From: an uncultured Collinsella sp.
Lineage (GTDB): Bacteria; Actinomycetota; Coriobacteriia; Coriobacteriales; Coriobacteriaceae
Direction of reading: 5' to 3'
NCBI GenBank assembly: GCA_902494605.1
Contig: CABUUG010000022.1
Location: 1-19,254 of the forward strand
Length of the DNA: 19,254 nt
Position 1 is the stretch's first letter. Each line of letters opens with the position of its first letter. The translations under genes were made by a program, and so were the position numbers. The notes beneath the pieces are model-generated. The model was not told where the DNA came from. It ran no database searches and saw only the letters and a list, made by a program, of their open reading frames with translations. Shown one piece after another: positions 1 through 8,093 of the stretch.

Positions 1-175
1 ACGGTCGCCGCCACGGTCACCAAAGCCGCCGCGGCCACCGCGATCGCCACCGCGATCGCCACCGCGACCGCCACGGTCGCCGCCACGGCCACCACGATCG
101 CCAAAGCCGCCGCGACCGCCACGGTCGCCGCCACGGCCACCACGGTCGTCACGGCCGCCGCGAGGACCGCGATCC
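1..175 (-). repeat. Degenerate tandem repeat encoding RGG/GDRGG tail
   Basis: The DNA is a patchwork of 9-15 nt units (CGGTCGCCGCCA, CGATCGCCA, CAAAGCCGCC) that stay in the reading frame of the overlying gene. The CAAAGCCGCC block recurs at 21 and 102, a distance of 81 nt or 27 codons. This indicates expansion by whole-codon slippage or unequal exchange, so tail length probably varies between strains. Confidence 0.85.
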
Positions 176-780
176 TCGTCCAGGCCCATGGCGACGAGCG
201 GAGCGATAACCTTATCGAGAGCGGCCATCAGCTCGGTGGCCTCCTCGTAAGAAAGCTCGGGCAGGAGCTTCTCCTTCTTGTTGGCAAGCTCGACCAGGCC
301 CTCAGCGGCATCCTCGGCAGCGAAGACGACGATCTTGCGCATATCGCCCTCGGCGTCGTCGATGCGGCCGACCAGATCGGCAGCCTCGGCCTCGGCCATC
401 AGGCCATCGAGCTCACGGAGGCGCATGCCCAGCAGGTCGGACATTTCCTTCTGCTCCATCTTGGGCTTGAGGTCAAGAAGCTTGATGGCGCGCTCGATGT
501 TCGCCATGCGCTCGGCCTTGGCCTCCTCCTCCTTAGAAATAGCAAAGCGACGGCTACGCAGCAGGCGGGCGGCCTTCTGCATCTTGTCCATCAGCTCTTC
601 GTCATCGTAATCAACGGCGGCCTCGACAATCTCGGCCTCCTCCTCGGCGGAAACCTCGTCAGCAGCCTCAACCTCGGCAGCTTCGGTCTCCACGGTCTCG
701 ACTGCCTCGACCTCGGCAGCCATGGTCTCGTTCTCGGTCTCGTTCTCGGTCTCGTTCATGATCTCTTCGTTCTCGGACAT
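1..780 (-). CDS. Winged-helix (MarR-like) protein with acidic N-terminus and RGG-repeat tail, 3' end missing
   Basis: An open frame of 260 codons runs from an ATG at 780 off the left edge without a stop. The start is preceded by AAGGAG with 5 nt spacing. Residues 1-60 are strongly acidic and contain a NETENETENET repeat. Residues about 70-190 read like a MarR-type winged helix: a helix, then LKPKMEQKEMSDLLGMRLRE in place of the recognition helices, then a wing region (LVGRIDDAEGDMRKIVVF). From about residue 202 to the edge the protein is almost only R, G, D and F in RGG, DRGG and GGFGDRGG units. Known: RGG tails bind RNA or nucleic acid in DEAD-box helicases and RNA-binding proteins. Inferred: a nucleic-acid-binding regulator whose tail adds non-specific RNA or DNA affinity. 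The function is not known to me. The true length and C-terminus lie outside the window. Confidence 0.85.
   Translation of the reverse strand, partial: MSENEEIMNETENETENETMAAEVEAVETVETEAAEVEAADEVSAEEEAEIVEAAVDYDDEELMDKMQKAARLLRSRRFAISKEEEAKAERMANIERAIKLLDLKPKMEQKEMSDLLGMRLRELDGLMAEAEAADLVGRIDDAEGDMRKIVVFAAEDAAEGLVELANKKEKLLPELSYEEATELMAALDKVIAPLVAMGLDEDRGPRGGRDDRGGRGGDRGGRGGFGDRGGRGGDRGGRGGDRGGDRGGRGGFGDRGGDR
724..759 (-). repeat. 12-nt tandem repeat coding NETE units
   Basis: The unit GGTCTCGTTCTC (plus strand) is repeated about 2.8 times at 724-735, 736-747 and 748-757. On the minus strand it encodes the ENET repeats in the acidic N-terminus of the RGG protein. The period is a multiple of three, so copy-number change would keep the frame. 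Confidence 0.8.
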
Positions 781-932
781 GAGACTCCTTCTTGGCCCTC
801 TCGGGCATCATCGCCCCATTCGCGGGGCCCGTCGCGCACTCTTTGCGCTTTAAACATTCATGCCTCTCGGCAAAACGTCCATTAGTTTATGGTGTCGTCA
901 TCTAATCTAGCTGCAGAATCTATGTGCACACA

Positions 933-2348
933 TTAATGCGACATGTGCGACTCGCGACGAGCGTACACCAGCGACGCCACGAACCCGACCACGGCAATCA
1001 CAGCCGCCACGCGCACGGCAGCTGCAAATCCAATCGCCTGGGCAACGTCGGTCGCAACGCCAGCCGCACCGGCAGTCGCCGCGGAACTCGAGAGCAGGCC
1101 GATAAACAGGGACGGGCCAAACGATGCGGCAATCATGTTCCACGTGTTGAGCAATGCCGTTCCGTGGGGATGCTCAGCGGCAGGCAGCGTCTCCAAGCCG
1201 GCCGTCTGCGAGGGGCTCAGCACCAAACCGACTCCGGCATACACCACAACGGTCAGTGCCACGACAACGCCGATGTTCATGCTTGCCGCCGTCATCGAAA
1301 TTGCAGTCTGCCCCACGGCAATCAGGGCAAAGCCGACCGGCAGCAGCGGCCATGCGCCACGGGCGTCCATCACGCGTCCGCCCACAATCGAGGTCACGGC
1401 GTTGCAGGCAATTGCCGGCAAAATGAGCAGGCCCGCAACAAGTGCGGTCATGCCGTATGCGCCCTCAAAATAGAGCGGCAACAAAACACTCATCGAGAAC
1501 GTCGTCATCATCGACACCACCACAAGCAGGCACGCAGGCCAAAAGCGAACGCTCGCCATGGGACGCACGTTAAGCACCGGATGCTCGAGCTTGAGCTGAC
1601 GGGCCGCAAACAGGCCGAGCAGCACAACGGCGGCGAAGAGCGTCGCGATGCCGGTGGTCAGATTGGTCGAGAACTCGCCTACGGAATACACAAATGCCGT
1701 AATGCCGGCGGCGAGCAAAACAACCGACAGAATATCAAGCGTGGTGTTCGAGCGCTCTCCGACATTCTGAACGAGCTTTACGCCCGCCACAGCGACCACA
1801 ATGCCGCCCACCAGCGGCACTACGAACACCGCCCTCCAGCCAAACAACGTGCACATAAGACCACTGATCACGGGCCCAAACGCCGGCCCCAGCGTAATGC
1901 AGGCACCACCCAGGCTCAGATACAGACCGAGCTTCTCGCGCGGGGCGCAAGACAGCACCACGTTCATCATGAGCGGGAACAAGATGCCCGATCCCGCAGC
2001 CTGCAAAATACGACTTGGCAGCAAAACGCTAAACGACGGAGCGACCAGGCACAGGACTTCGCCGGCGACCATGCATCCGCATGCGAAAAACAGCAGCTTG
2101 CGCGTCGAGAAACGGCCGGACAGGAAGGCCATGATGGCCGTAAAAATCGACGTCACGATCATGTAGCCCGAGACGAGCCACTGTGCCGTGGTGGCACCCA
2201 CCGAAAAGGCTGCCATAATGTCGTGCAACGCCACGTTAATGATGTTCTCGTTAAACGCGGCAACAAAGGCTGCAATATACATTACGACGAGAATCGCCGC
2301 AGAGGCCGATGGCGTTACTTGAACTTGTTGCTGAGATTTGCTCCCCAT
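933..2348 (-). CDS. MFS drug/metabolite exporter, DHA2 (EmrB/QacA) type
   Basis: A 471-residue membrane protein, close to the usual 14-helix DHA2 length. Family signatures are visible: FNENIINVALHDI after helix 1 (the DHA2 'N-VALP-I' motif region), LPSRILQAAGSGILFP (motif B), and GGACITLGPAFGPVISG (motif C of drug/H+ antiporters). I chose the ATG at 2348 because AGGAAGGA lies just upstream; the frame stays open further upstream but those residues are not MFS-like. Known for the family: proton-driven export of drugs, dyes or metabolites across the cytoplasmic membrane. The substrate cannot be told from sequence. The gene is divergent from the deformylase-like gene, sharing a 205-nt intergenic region. 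I see no convincing terminator downstream. Confidence 0.88.
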   Translation of the reverse strand: MGSKSQQQVQVTPSASAAILVVMYIAAFVAAFNENIINVALHDIMAAFSVGATTAQWLVSGYMIVTSIFTAIMAFLSGRFSTRKLLFFACGCMVAGEVLCLVAPSFSVLLPSRILQAAGSGILFPLMMNVVLSCAPREKLGLYLSLGGACITLGPAFGPVISGLMCTLFGWRAVFVVPLVGGIVVAVAGVKLVQNVGERSNTTLDILSVVLLAAGITAFVYSVGEFSTNLTTGIATLFAAVVLLGLFAARQLKLEHPVLNVRPMASVRFWPACLLVVVSMMTTFSMSVLLPLYFEGAYGMTALVAGLLILPAIACNAVTSIVGGRVMDARGAWPLLPVGFALIAVGQTAISMTAASMNIGVVVALTVVVYAGVGLVLSPSQTAGLETLPAAEHPHGTALLNTWNMIAASFGPSLFIGLLSSSAATAGAAGVATDVAQAIGFAAAVRVAAVIAVVGFVASLVYARRESHMSH

Positions 2349-2553
2349 GCATTTCCTTCCTCTTGGAACGACAGTCGCATCGCCCCAGAGGAACGGTCCA
2401 GGGCGAAAAATGAGCCCTAGACTTACGCCAGACGCCGTACACGACGAATCTGGCAACATGGTCCAACATCGAAAGATTGTAACGCGGACGCACAGCTTTC
2501 CTTCCGCGCTATTATTAAAAGTCCACGAAAGCATAAGACATGAGGAGCCCGCC

Positions 2554-2964
2554 ATGATTAAGCCCATCATGAAATCCGAGTTCTTTTTGCGTCTGCCTTC
2601 CGAAGACGCGGGACCCGACGATGCCGCAACCGGGCAGGATCTCCTGGATACACTCCACGAGCATGAGCGCGAGTGCGTGGGCCTCGCCGCCAACATGATC
2701 GGCGTGCGCAAACGCATCATCTGCGTAAAGGACGGCAACAGGACACTCCTGATGTACAACCCTCAAATTCTTGAGCAGGTCAATGCCTATCAGACGAGCG
2801 AAGGATGCCTCTCGCTGACCGGCGAGCGTCCCTGTACCCGCTATCGCCGCATTAAGGTTGAGTATTTGGACGAGAACTTCGTTCACCGCATCAAAAACTT
2901 CTCGGGCTACACCGCCGAGATCATCCAGCACGAAATCGACCACTGCAATGGCGTCGTGGTTTAG
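2554..2964 (+). CDS. Peptide deformylase family protein with Gln-to-Met change in motif 1
   Basis: A 136-residue protein with all three deformylase motifs recognisable. Motif 1 is GLAANMIG (43-50), motif 2 is EGCLS (83-87) with metal ligand Cys85, and motif 3 is QHEIDH (125-130) with His126, catalytic Glu127 and His130. Canonical motif 1 is GxGLAAxQ, and here the Gln is Met48. That Gln normally stabilises the transition state. The start is the ATG at 2554, with GAGGAG 6 nt upstream. Known: deformylases remove the N-formyl group from new proteins using Fe2+ or Zn2+. The protein is shorter than E. coli Def (about 169 residues) because the C-terminal helix is missing. I infer a secondary deformylase or relative acting on another formyl or acyl substrate. 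It lies 36 nt upstream of a LysR gene and may be co-transcribed with it. Confidence 0.85.
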   Translation: MIKPIMKSEFFLRLPSEDAGPDDAATGQDLLDTLHEHERECVGLAANMIGVRKRIICVKDGNRTLLMYNPQILEQVNAYQTSEGCLSLTGERPCTRYRRIKVEYLDENFVHRIKNFSGYTAEIIQHEIDHCNGVVV

Positions 2965-3000
2965 GCCACCTGCCAAAATGAGGGTACCGGAGGCCTCCCT

Positions 3001-3924
3001 ATGGATATCAGCCGCTTTGGCGAATTCGCCATCTTAGCGCAGTCACGCACGTTTCTTGATGCGGCGGAACTGCTTTTCATGTCGCAATCAACCCTCTCCA
3101 AGCACATCATGGCAATGGAGCACGAACTCGGCTGCAAGCTCATCGATCGAAGCCAGCGCCACGTAACACTCACCGCGCAAGGTGAAGCGCTCCTCCCCTA
3201 TGCGCAAAAAATTGCGACGCTTCAGCACCGCTATCTTGCCGCCATTCAAATAGGCGCAGGTGAGCCGCTCGAGCACCTCACCGTAGGTTCTATCCCCATT
3301 ATGGCCCCTTATGGGATCACGGACGCCGTCATCGATTTTCAGCAGGCGAACCCCTCATATTCTGTTGAGCTCATCGAGGGCGAGGGCGACACACTCAAGC
3401 GTATGCTCCTGCACGAGGACATTGACCTGGCCTTCATCCGTGACAGTGGCGCCATCGAGCCGGAGTTCAAAAAGATTCCCTTTACGACTGACCGGCTCGT
3501 GGCCGTCCTTCCGCTCGACCATCCGCTCGCCGAACGTGACACCGTCGAGATAGACGACCTTATCGACGAGAATTTCCTCATGCTTCCCCAAGGCTCGTTC
3601 GTAAGCGAGCTCGTCCTTTCCCTTTGTCGCGAAGCTGGATTTGGCCCACGCGTTACGTTCACCGGCAAACGAGCCGAGAACATCATCTCTCTTGTCGCAC
3701 GCGGCGCCGGCGTCTCATTCCTCATGCGCAAGCCGGCGGAATCGCTTGCCAGCGGAAAGGTAGCCCTGGTGCCGCTTGAGCCCGCGACGACCTCCGAGGT
3801 CAGGCTCTACCTCAAGCGGAACGCCGCGCACTCGCAGGCGGTCGTCTCGTTCATCGGCTTCCTCCCCTACCGTCAGCTCCTGCAGGGCGACCGTGCGTCT
3901 TCCACCGCGGCACGACCGTCATAA
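3001..3924 (+). CDS. LysR-family transcriptional regulator
   Basis: A 307-residue protein of normal LysR length. Residues 1-60 form the winged HTH (FLDAAELLFMSQSTLSKHI, then HELGCKLIDRSQRHVTLTAQG). Residues about 90-295 form the two-lobed effector-binding domain. The start ATG at 3001 follows GGAGG with 7 nt spacing. It sits 36 nt after the deformylase-like gene on the same strand, so a two-gene transcript is likely. LysR proteins usually control a divergent neighbour, but here the nearest divergent gene is the MFS exporter beyond the deformylase gene. It is convergent with the PTS operon. Target and inducer are unknown. Confidence 0.92.
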   Translation: MDISRFGEFAILAQSRTFLDAAELLFMSQSTLSKHIMAMEHELGCKLIDRSQRHVTLTAQGEALLPYAQKIATLQHRYLAAIQIGAGEPLEHLTVGSIPIMAPYGITDAVIDFQQANPSYSVELIEGEGDTLKRMLLHEDIDLAFIRDSGAIEPEFKKIPFTTDRLVAVLPLDHPLAERDTVEIDDLIDENFLMLPQGSFVSELVLSLCREAGFGPRVTFTGKRAENIISLVARGAGVSFLMRKPAESLASGKVALVPLEPATTSEVRLYLKRNAAHSQAVVSFIGFLPYRQLLQGDRASSTAARPS

Positions 3925-3986
3925 TCCCCGCTGCTCCACAACCGCAGACTTGTGTCCGCAAACACGCTGGCAGCGGCACGAAACAC

Positions 3987-4027
3987 AAATATGCCTCGGG
4001 CGGCACGTCGCCGTCCGAGGCATATTT
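3987..4027. terminator. Bidirectional intrinsic terminator between LysR and PTS genes
   Basis: A 13-bp perfect arm pair (AAATATGCCTCGG at 3987-3999 with its complement at 4015-4027) continues inward through four more pairs and a G-T wobble to a 5-nt loop, giving an 18-bp stem. The minus-strand exit is T-rich (ATTTGTGTTT). The plus-strand exit is ATTTAGTTAAAG. It sits between convergent genes and probably stops both transcripts. Confidence 0.88.
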
Positions 4028-4047
4028 AGTTAAAGTGCGCAGACAGA

Positions 4048-5490
4048 CTAGTCCACCGAGATGTTGAGCGCCTTACCGCCCTCGTCCTTCCTGGTACCGA
4101 TCGCCATAGCGGCGACAAGAGCCAGAACGAAAGCGACCACACCGGAGATGACAAGGCCGATAAAGCCCGTGTCGATGCCGGCAGGGTTAATAAAGCTCGG
4201 GAAACCGAGCGGGCCGGAGGCACCGAAGGCATAGAGTTTGGCACCCATGAGGCCGGCAATGGCGCCGCCTACACCAGCGGAAATAAAGGTTGCCCACATA
4301 AGACGCTTACGCGGCAGCAAGATGGCGTAAAGCGCAGGCTCGTTGACACCGAAAATCGAAGAGACAAGGGCGGGAATGTTGACGGCAGCATTTTCCTCGG
4401 AGTCCTTGGTTCGGATGACCATGCCAAGCACAGCACCGGCGATGGCACAACCGCCTGCATACACGAGCGGGTTAATGAGGTCATAGCCGTAGGTTGCGAC
4501 ATCGAGAAACCACAGCGGGATGATACCCCAGTGCAGGCCGAACATGACGAGCAGGCTCCAGAACGTGCCGATGACAAAGCCGGCGAGGGCGGGCTGGACG
4601 TTGATGAGCATTAGAATGATCTGGGCAACGATGTTGGAGAGGACCGTCATGACCGGACCGACCACAAGCAGGCCAAGGATGCCGCAAATGAGGAGCGTCA
4701 GGATGTTGGAGAAGAACGAGCTCACAAGCGCGGGCAGCGCGTTAGAAAGGGCCTTGTGCACCTTGGAGGCAATCCAGACGATAAAGATCGCAGGCAGAAT
4801 CGTCGATGAGTAATTCTGCATGATCAGCGGGACGCCAAAAATATCACCATAGACATTGGACTCGAAGACCGTGCCGGCGCCGAGCGTGTAGAGCGGATCT
4901 CCGCCCATAAGGGCAACGAGCGTCGGGTAGACGAGGATACCACCGAGCGCCATTCCCATAACGGGCTTGAGTCCGAACTTCTTGGCCGACGTCCAGCCAA
5001 TGATTAGCGGAAAGTAATAGAAGACCGAATCTCCGATTGCCGAGAGCGTCACATACGTATTGCTGTCCTTGGCAAGCCAACCGGCAACCGTGCAGAGCGC
5101 GAGCATCGACTTGATAAAGCCACCGGCCATAAGCACGCCAAGAACCGGTTGCAGGATCTCGGAGATGATGGCAAGCAGACGCGAGAATGGATCGCCCTTT
5201 TTGACGTCGTCGCCCTCATCGATATCGAGTGCGGGTTTGGAGTCGAACCCGCCAATCTGAACAAGGTCGTTGTAGACGGCCTCGACAGTGGCACCAATCA
5301 CGACCTGATACTGTCCGCCGGCCTGGATGACGTCAACGACGCCCTTCGTCGCCTTAAGCTCATTGGTCTGGGCGAGCGATTCATCCTTGAGGTGGAAGCG
5401 GAGACGCGTAATGCAGTGGCTCACGTCTAACACATTGTCTCGACCACCGACCTTTGTGATGATTTCATCGCAAAGCTTCTGGTATTTCAT
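4048..5490 (-). CDS. PTS EIIBC permease, glucose/beta-glucoside family
   Basis: A 480-residue protein. The EIIB domain spans about 1-80, with the phosphorylation cysteine at Cys26 in the typical SHCITRLRF motif. The EIIC membrane domain spans about 105-465, with many hydrophobic helices. There is no EIIA domain (BglF-type EIIBCA fusions are about 620 residues), so a separate EIIA, probably Crr-like, must supply the phosphate. The ATG at 5490 has GGAG 7 nt upstream; the open frame above it is not protein-like. Known: such permeases import and 6-phosphorylate glucosides, N-acetyl sugars or related compounds. It is the last gene of a minus-strand run with two ceramidase-like genes and an amidohydrolase, after a 193-nt gap that may hold its own promoter. 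The context suggests a sugar conjugate rather than a plain glucoside. Confidence 0.9.
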   Translation of the reverse strand: MKYQKLCDEIITKVGGRDNVLDVSHCITRLRFHLKDESLAQTNELKATKGVVDVIQAGGQYQVVIGATVEAVYNDLVQIGGFDSKPALDIDEGDDVKKGDPFSRLLAIISEILQPVLGVLMAGGFIKSMLALCTVAGWLAKDSNTYVTLSAIGDSVFYYFPLIIGWTSAKKFGLKPVMGMALGGILVYPTLVALMGGDPLYTLGAGTVFESNVYGDIFGVPLIMQNYSSTILPAIFIVWIASKVHKALSNALPALVSSFFSNILTLLICGILGLLVVGPVMTVLSNIVAQIILMLINVQPALAGFVIGTFWSLLVMFGLHWGIIPLWFLDVATYGYDLINPLVYAGGCAIAGAVLGMVIRTKDSEENAAVNIPALVSSIFGVNEPALYAILLPRKRLMWATFISAGVGGAIAGLMGAKLYAFGASGPLGFPSFINPAGIDTGFIGLVISGVVAFVLALVAAMAIGTRKDEGGKALNISVD

Positions 5491-5683
5491 GGAATTCTCC
5501 TTTTTCTGAGCGGGGCATAGCGTAGATTTCATGCCTCCGTAGTCGACGTGGGAGGACAAGGAACCCGCTTCCCCCTTTGAAATCCGCGGACGCACGTACG
5601 CCCGGGATGGGAAACGGCAGAGAAGATGGAAGATGCCGATCACATGGCAGTGAGCCTCATTGGCCCATGCCACGCAATCAGGT

Positions 5684-6802
5684 CTACAGACGCGAAGCTG
5701 CTGCGCCGAGAAGTCTCGTCGTCTGGCAGAACTTGTCACACAGACGTTCCGGTTCACCCTGGGGAATCTGAGTACGCTCGGTCTCAAAGGAGAGGCCGTA
5801 CTCGCGCGCCGGAAGGAAATACTCAAAATAGCCGTTGGTGTAACCGCAGACTATTCCCTCGACCGGGCATTCGCGCTTCATGCGAATGCCCAGGTCGCTG
5901 CCAAGCTCACTCGGGAACACAAAGAGATGCAGGCCGCCCAGACTGATGACGGCACACTTAAGCGTGAGCGAAAAGTCGTCATGGGCAACGGTGTGATAGA
6001 ACGTCTGAGGCTCGATGCGGTCAAGAGCGACCTCGCGATCGAGCTTGATCTGGGAAATCGCCTCGGCAAGACCGGTCGAAACACGCTCAACCTCGGGAAT
6101 GCCGCGTCCCTGGCGAAAATTGCGGTCGCTACAGTCGCCAGCAGCACCGACGACCATGGCCGGATAGTAACCAAGACTCTGAGCGAGCTTTTTGCCGGTA
6201 AGACCGGCGAGTTCGCTCGTGAGCTCCGTGCAGTCGGGTCCGACACAGGCAGAATGCACCGCCCAGTTCACAAAGCCCGCAAATGGCTTGCCTTCGGTAT
6301 CGAAGAACGATACGACAATGACCTCATTGTCGGCGAGTTCACCTGGGATGATGCGGTTGTCGTAGAAACCGGTGATGACCTGCTTGCCCAAGCGACAAAT
6401 CGCGGGCTGTGCGTTGGCGCGGCACTCCTCAAAGCATTGGCAAATGGTATCGAGGAACCAGCGGTAGTAGTTCTCGTCGAATTTTCCCGTCCACCAGCTG
6501 CGGTGGTAAGCGACGATTGAAGTATGGTCGTGCGTCGCCGAGAGCAGGACGCAATCACGGTCAATGCCGTAGCGCTCGGCGAGCATTGTCTTGACTTCCT
6601 CGGCCATGCTTTCCTCGAACTCGAGGACATCGGCATTAAAGAGAAACACTTCACGTTCGCCTTGCTGGAAAAGAATCGCGTTGGCGAAGACGTCGTCATG
6701 AACGCCTGTCGCAGGCTCCAGACGGTTGGGGAGGTTACGGTATCCGATTAGATAGATGTCGCCTTGCGGGGTAATCTTGCGGCGTGCATGTCCGATATTC
6801 AT
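5684..6802 (-). CDS. Neutral-ceramidase-like zinc hydrolase, active site conserved
   Basis: A 372-residue protein matching the catalytic core of the neutral/alkaline ceramidase family. I aligned the motifs by eye: ATHDHTS (His91, His93) to the family THTH motif, VNWAVHS (His183) to the second zinc His, GAAGDCSD (Ser225) to the GDVSPN nucleophile motif, FPSELGSD (Glu299) to the zinc Glu, and TNGYFEYFLP (Tyr325) to the zinc Tyr. All zinc ligands are therefore present. It has no signal peptide and no C-terminal immunoglobulin-like domain, unlike secreted ceramidases, so it should act in the cytosol. Its ATG overlaps the stop of the upstream paralog (ATGA, 4 nt), which suggests translational coupling. 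The substrate is unknown; an amide-linked sugar or amino compound is likelier than ceramide. Confidence 0.8.
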   Translation of the reverse strand: MNIGHARRKITPQGDIYLIGYRNLPNRLEPATGVHDDVFANAILFQQGEREVFLFNADVLEFEESMAEEVKTMLAERYGIDRDCVLLSATHDHTSIVAYHRSWWTGKFDENYYRWFLDTICQCFEECRANAQPAICRLGKQVITGFYDNRIIPGELADNEVIVVSFFDTEGKPFAGFVNWAVHSACVGPDCTELTSELAGLTGKKLAQSLGYYPAMVVGAAGDCSDRNFRQGRGIPEVERVSTGLAEAISQIKLDREVALDRIEPQTFYHTVAHDDFSLTLKCAVISLGGLHLFVFPSELGSDLGIRMKRECPVEGIVCGYTNGYFEYFLPAREYGLSFETERTQIPQGEPERLCDKFCQTTRLLGAAASRL

Positions 6803-8067
6803 GCAAGTTCTCCTTTTTGTCGCGCCGCGTTCAAAGCGGCAAGGATGGTTTGGAGGAGGCGCTCATGGGAGCCGGCGGCAAAGCCGGAGTTCATGGCCTC
6901 ATAGGTGATTTTCTCGTACGCATCGGGGGCCGGCAGATACTTCTGCCCTCCGTTGACAAGCGTGGCAAAGAGCACGGGGCAGAATCGGGCGGCGCGCACG
7001 GCGGCGCCAAACGAGCTCGAAACCTCGGGCTGGATACCAACGAACTCGGCATTTCCCAGCCGAAGTAAATAGACCCTCGTACGCTGTTCGCCTGCCGCAT
7101 GAAACTCATAAGTTCGATGCGGGGCCAATGAGCAGAAGTCGGCGCGCGTCTGGGCGGGCAAAAGGACGTCGACCGTGCGAGCATCGACGCCGATGGCATC
7201 GTCCTCACGCGCCGCACGGACGGCCTCAATCAACGCATCGCTCATAGCGCGACCCTGTCGATGCAGCATGCGATATCCACTCTCGTGAGCATCTAACGTT
7301 TGCTTCGCCCCGGTCGAATCGAACGCAACGGTCACGGCGCGCTCCGCCGGACTCTGATCCCCCGCGGCACCGGGCAGCAGCAACACGACTCCGCCCAATT
7401 CGCGCTCGAGAGCCGTGGCGGCAAAGCCAAAGAGGTCCCCGCTCACCAAGCGCTTCCCCTGAGAATCGTGCGATCCGTCGAGCACGGAAGACTGGACATC
7501 AGCCGTCGCAAGCATGGCAACGAGCCCGCCCTCGGCATCCCTCGCGACAAGTATGGGCATCGCGTGGTCGGCAAGCCCCTTGGGGTCTACTCCCCGCCAC
7601 CAGCCGGCCGGCGTCTCAATGTCGCGGTTAACGTTCACAGGACAGTAGCCCTCCGCCGAGGCGAGCGTGACAGAGCGAATGCCCGCAACCGCCTGCTCAA
7701 CAGCCGCGCGTGTCGCGGCGATGAGCGCGGCACGATAGCGCTCATTTCGATCGCGGGCATCGGTGTCGGCCAGATGCCCAGGGGTGCGCACGTGAGGCGC
7801 AGAAAACGTGTGGGTCGGGACCACCCAAGAAAAGGCGCCGTCGCAATTGGAGACATCCTTGACAACCTCACGCAGATCGACGAGTAGGGCCGGAGCGATC
7901 GAGGTAACCTCAAGTGAAAGGATGCAAGCGCGCCGCCCCATCCCTTCGACCACGAAGGCACGGGCAAAGATTTCATGACGGAGTGCGTCGAAACCGTCGA
8001 ACGGCAATACGTCCTCTAAGTTAATGGCCACCCGGGCGGCTCCGGCCTTCATCTCTCCCTTATCCAT
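6799..8067 (-). CDS. Ceramidase-like paralog with degenerate zinc site
   Basis: A 422-residue protein sharing the fold landmarks of the downstream paralog: PTHTFSAP (His86), GAAGDQSP, IQPEVSSSFG (keeps the Glu) and LVNGGQKYLPAPDAYEK. Three expected active-site residues differ: the second His of THTH is Phe88, the zinc His in the NWAVH position aligns with Gln (ATADVQSS), and the NGY Tyr aligns with Gly (NGG). It may be a pseudoenzyme partner or use a different metal site. The start ATG at 8067 has AAAGGAGGG about 9 nt upstream. There is no signal peptide. It lies 26 nt after the amidohydrolase gene and overlaps the next gene by 4 nt, consistent with a stoichiometric pair. The family assignment rests on visual motif alignment. 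Confidence 0.75.
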   Translation of the reverse strand: MDKGEMKAGAARVAINLEDVLPFDGFDALRHEIFARAFVVEGMGRRACILSLEVTSIAPALLVDLREVVKDVSNCDGAFSWVVPTHTFSAPHVRTPGHLADTDARDRNERYRAALIAATRAAVEQAVAGIRSVTLASAEGYCPVNVNRDIETPAGWWRGVDPKGLADHAMPILVARDAEGGLVAMLATADVQSSVLDGSHDSQGKRLVSGDLFGFAATALERELGGVVLLLPGAAGDQSPAERAVTVAFDSTGAKQTLDAHESGYRMLHRQGRAMSDALIEAVRAAREDDAIGVDARTVDVLLPAQTRADFCSLAPHRTYEFHAAGEQRTRVYLLRLGNAEFVGIQPEVSSSFGAAVRAARFCPVLFATLVNGGQKYLPAPDAYEKITYEAMNSGFAAGSHERLLQTILAALNAARQKGELA

Positions 8068-8093
8068 GGCGAACGCCCTCCTTTATCTGTCGC

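Noticed and set aside
1..175. Regularly repeated DNA resembling a CRISPR array or minisatellite
   Set aside because: The repeats have no unique spacers and stay in frame with an RGG-coding gene.
924..2420. A 498-codon open frame on the plus strand
   Set aside because: It lies antisense to the MFS gene; the translation is rich in His, Arg, Asn and Gln with no domain, as expected from the opposite strand of GC-rich coding DNA.
2349..2553. T-box or other large leader RNA between the MFS and deformylase genes
   Set aside because: No T-box sequence or terminator is present; only a weak 5-bp AGGGC/GCCCT stem with a 9-nt loop was found.
5491..5683. Terminator or small gene between the ceramidase-like gene and the PTS gene
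   Set aside because: No stable hairpin with a T-run and no open frame with a ribosome site; it may only hold a promoter.
5660..6520. A 286-codon open frame on the plus strand
   Set aside because: It is antisense to the conserved ceramidase-like gene and has no family features.
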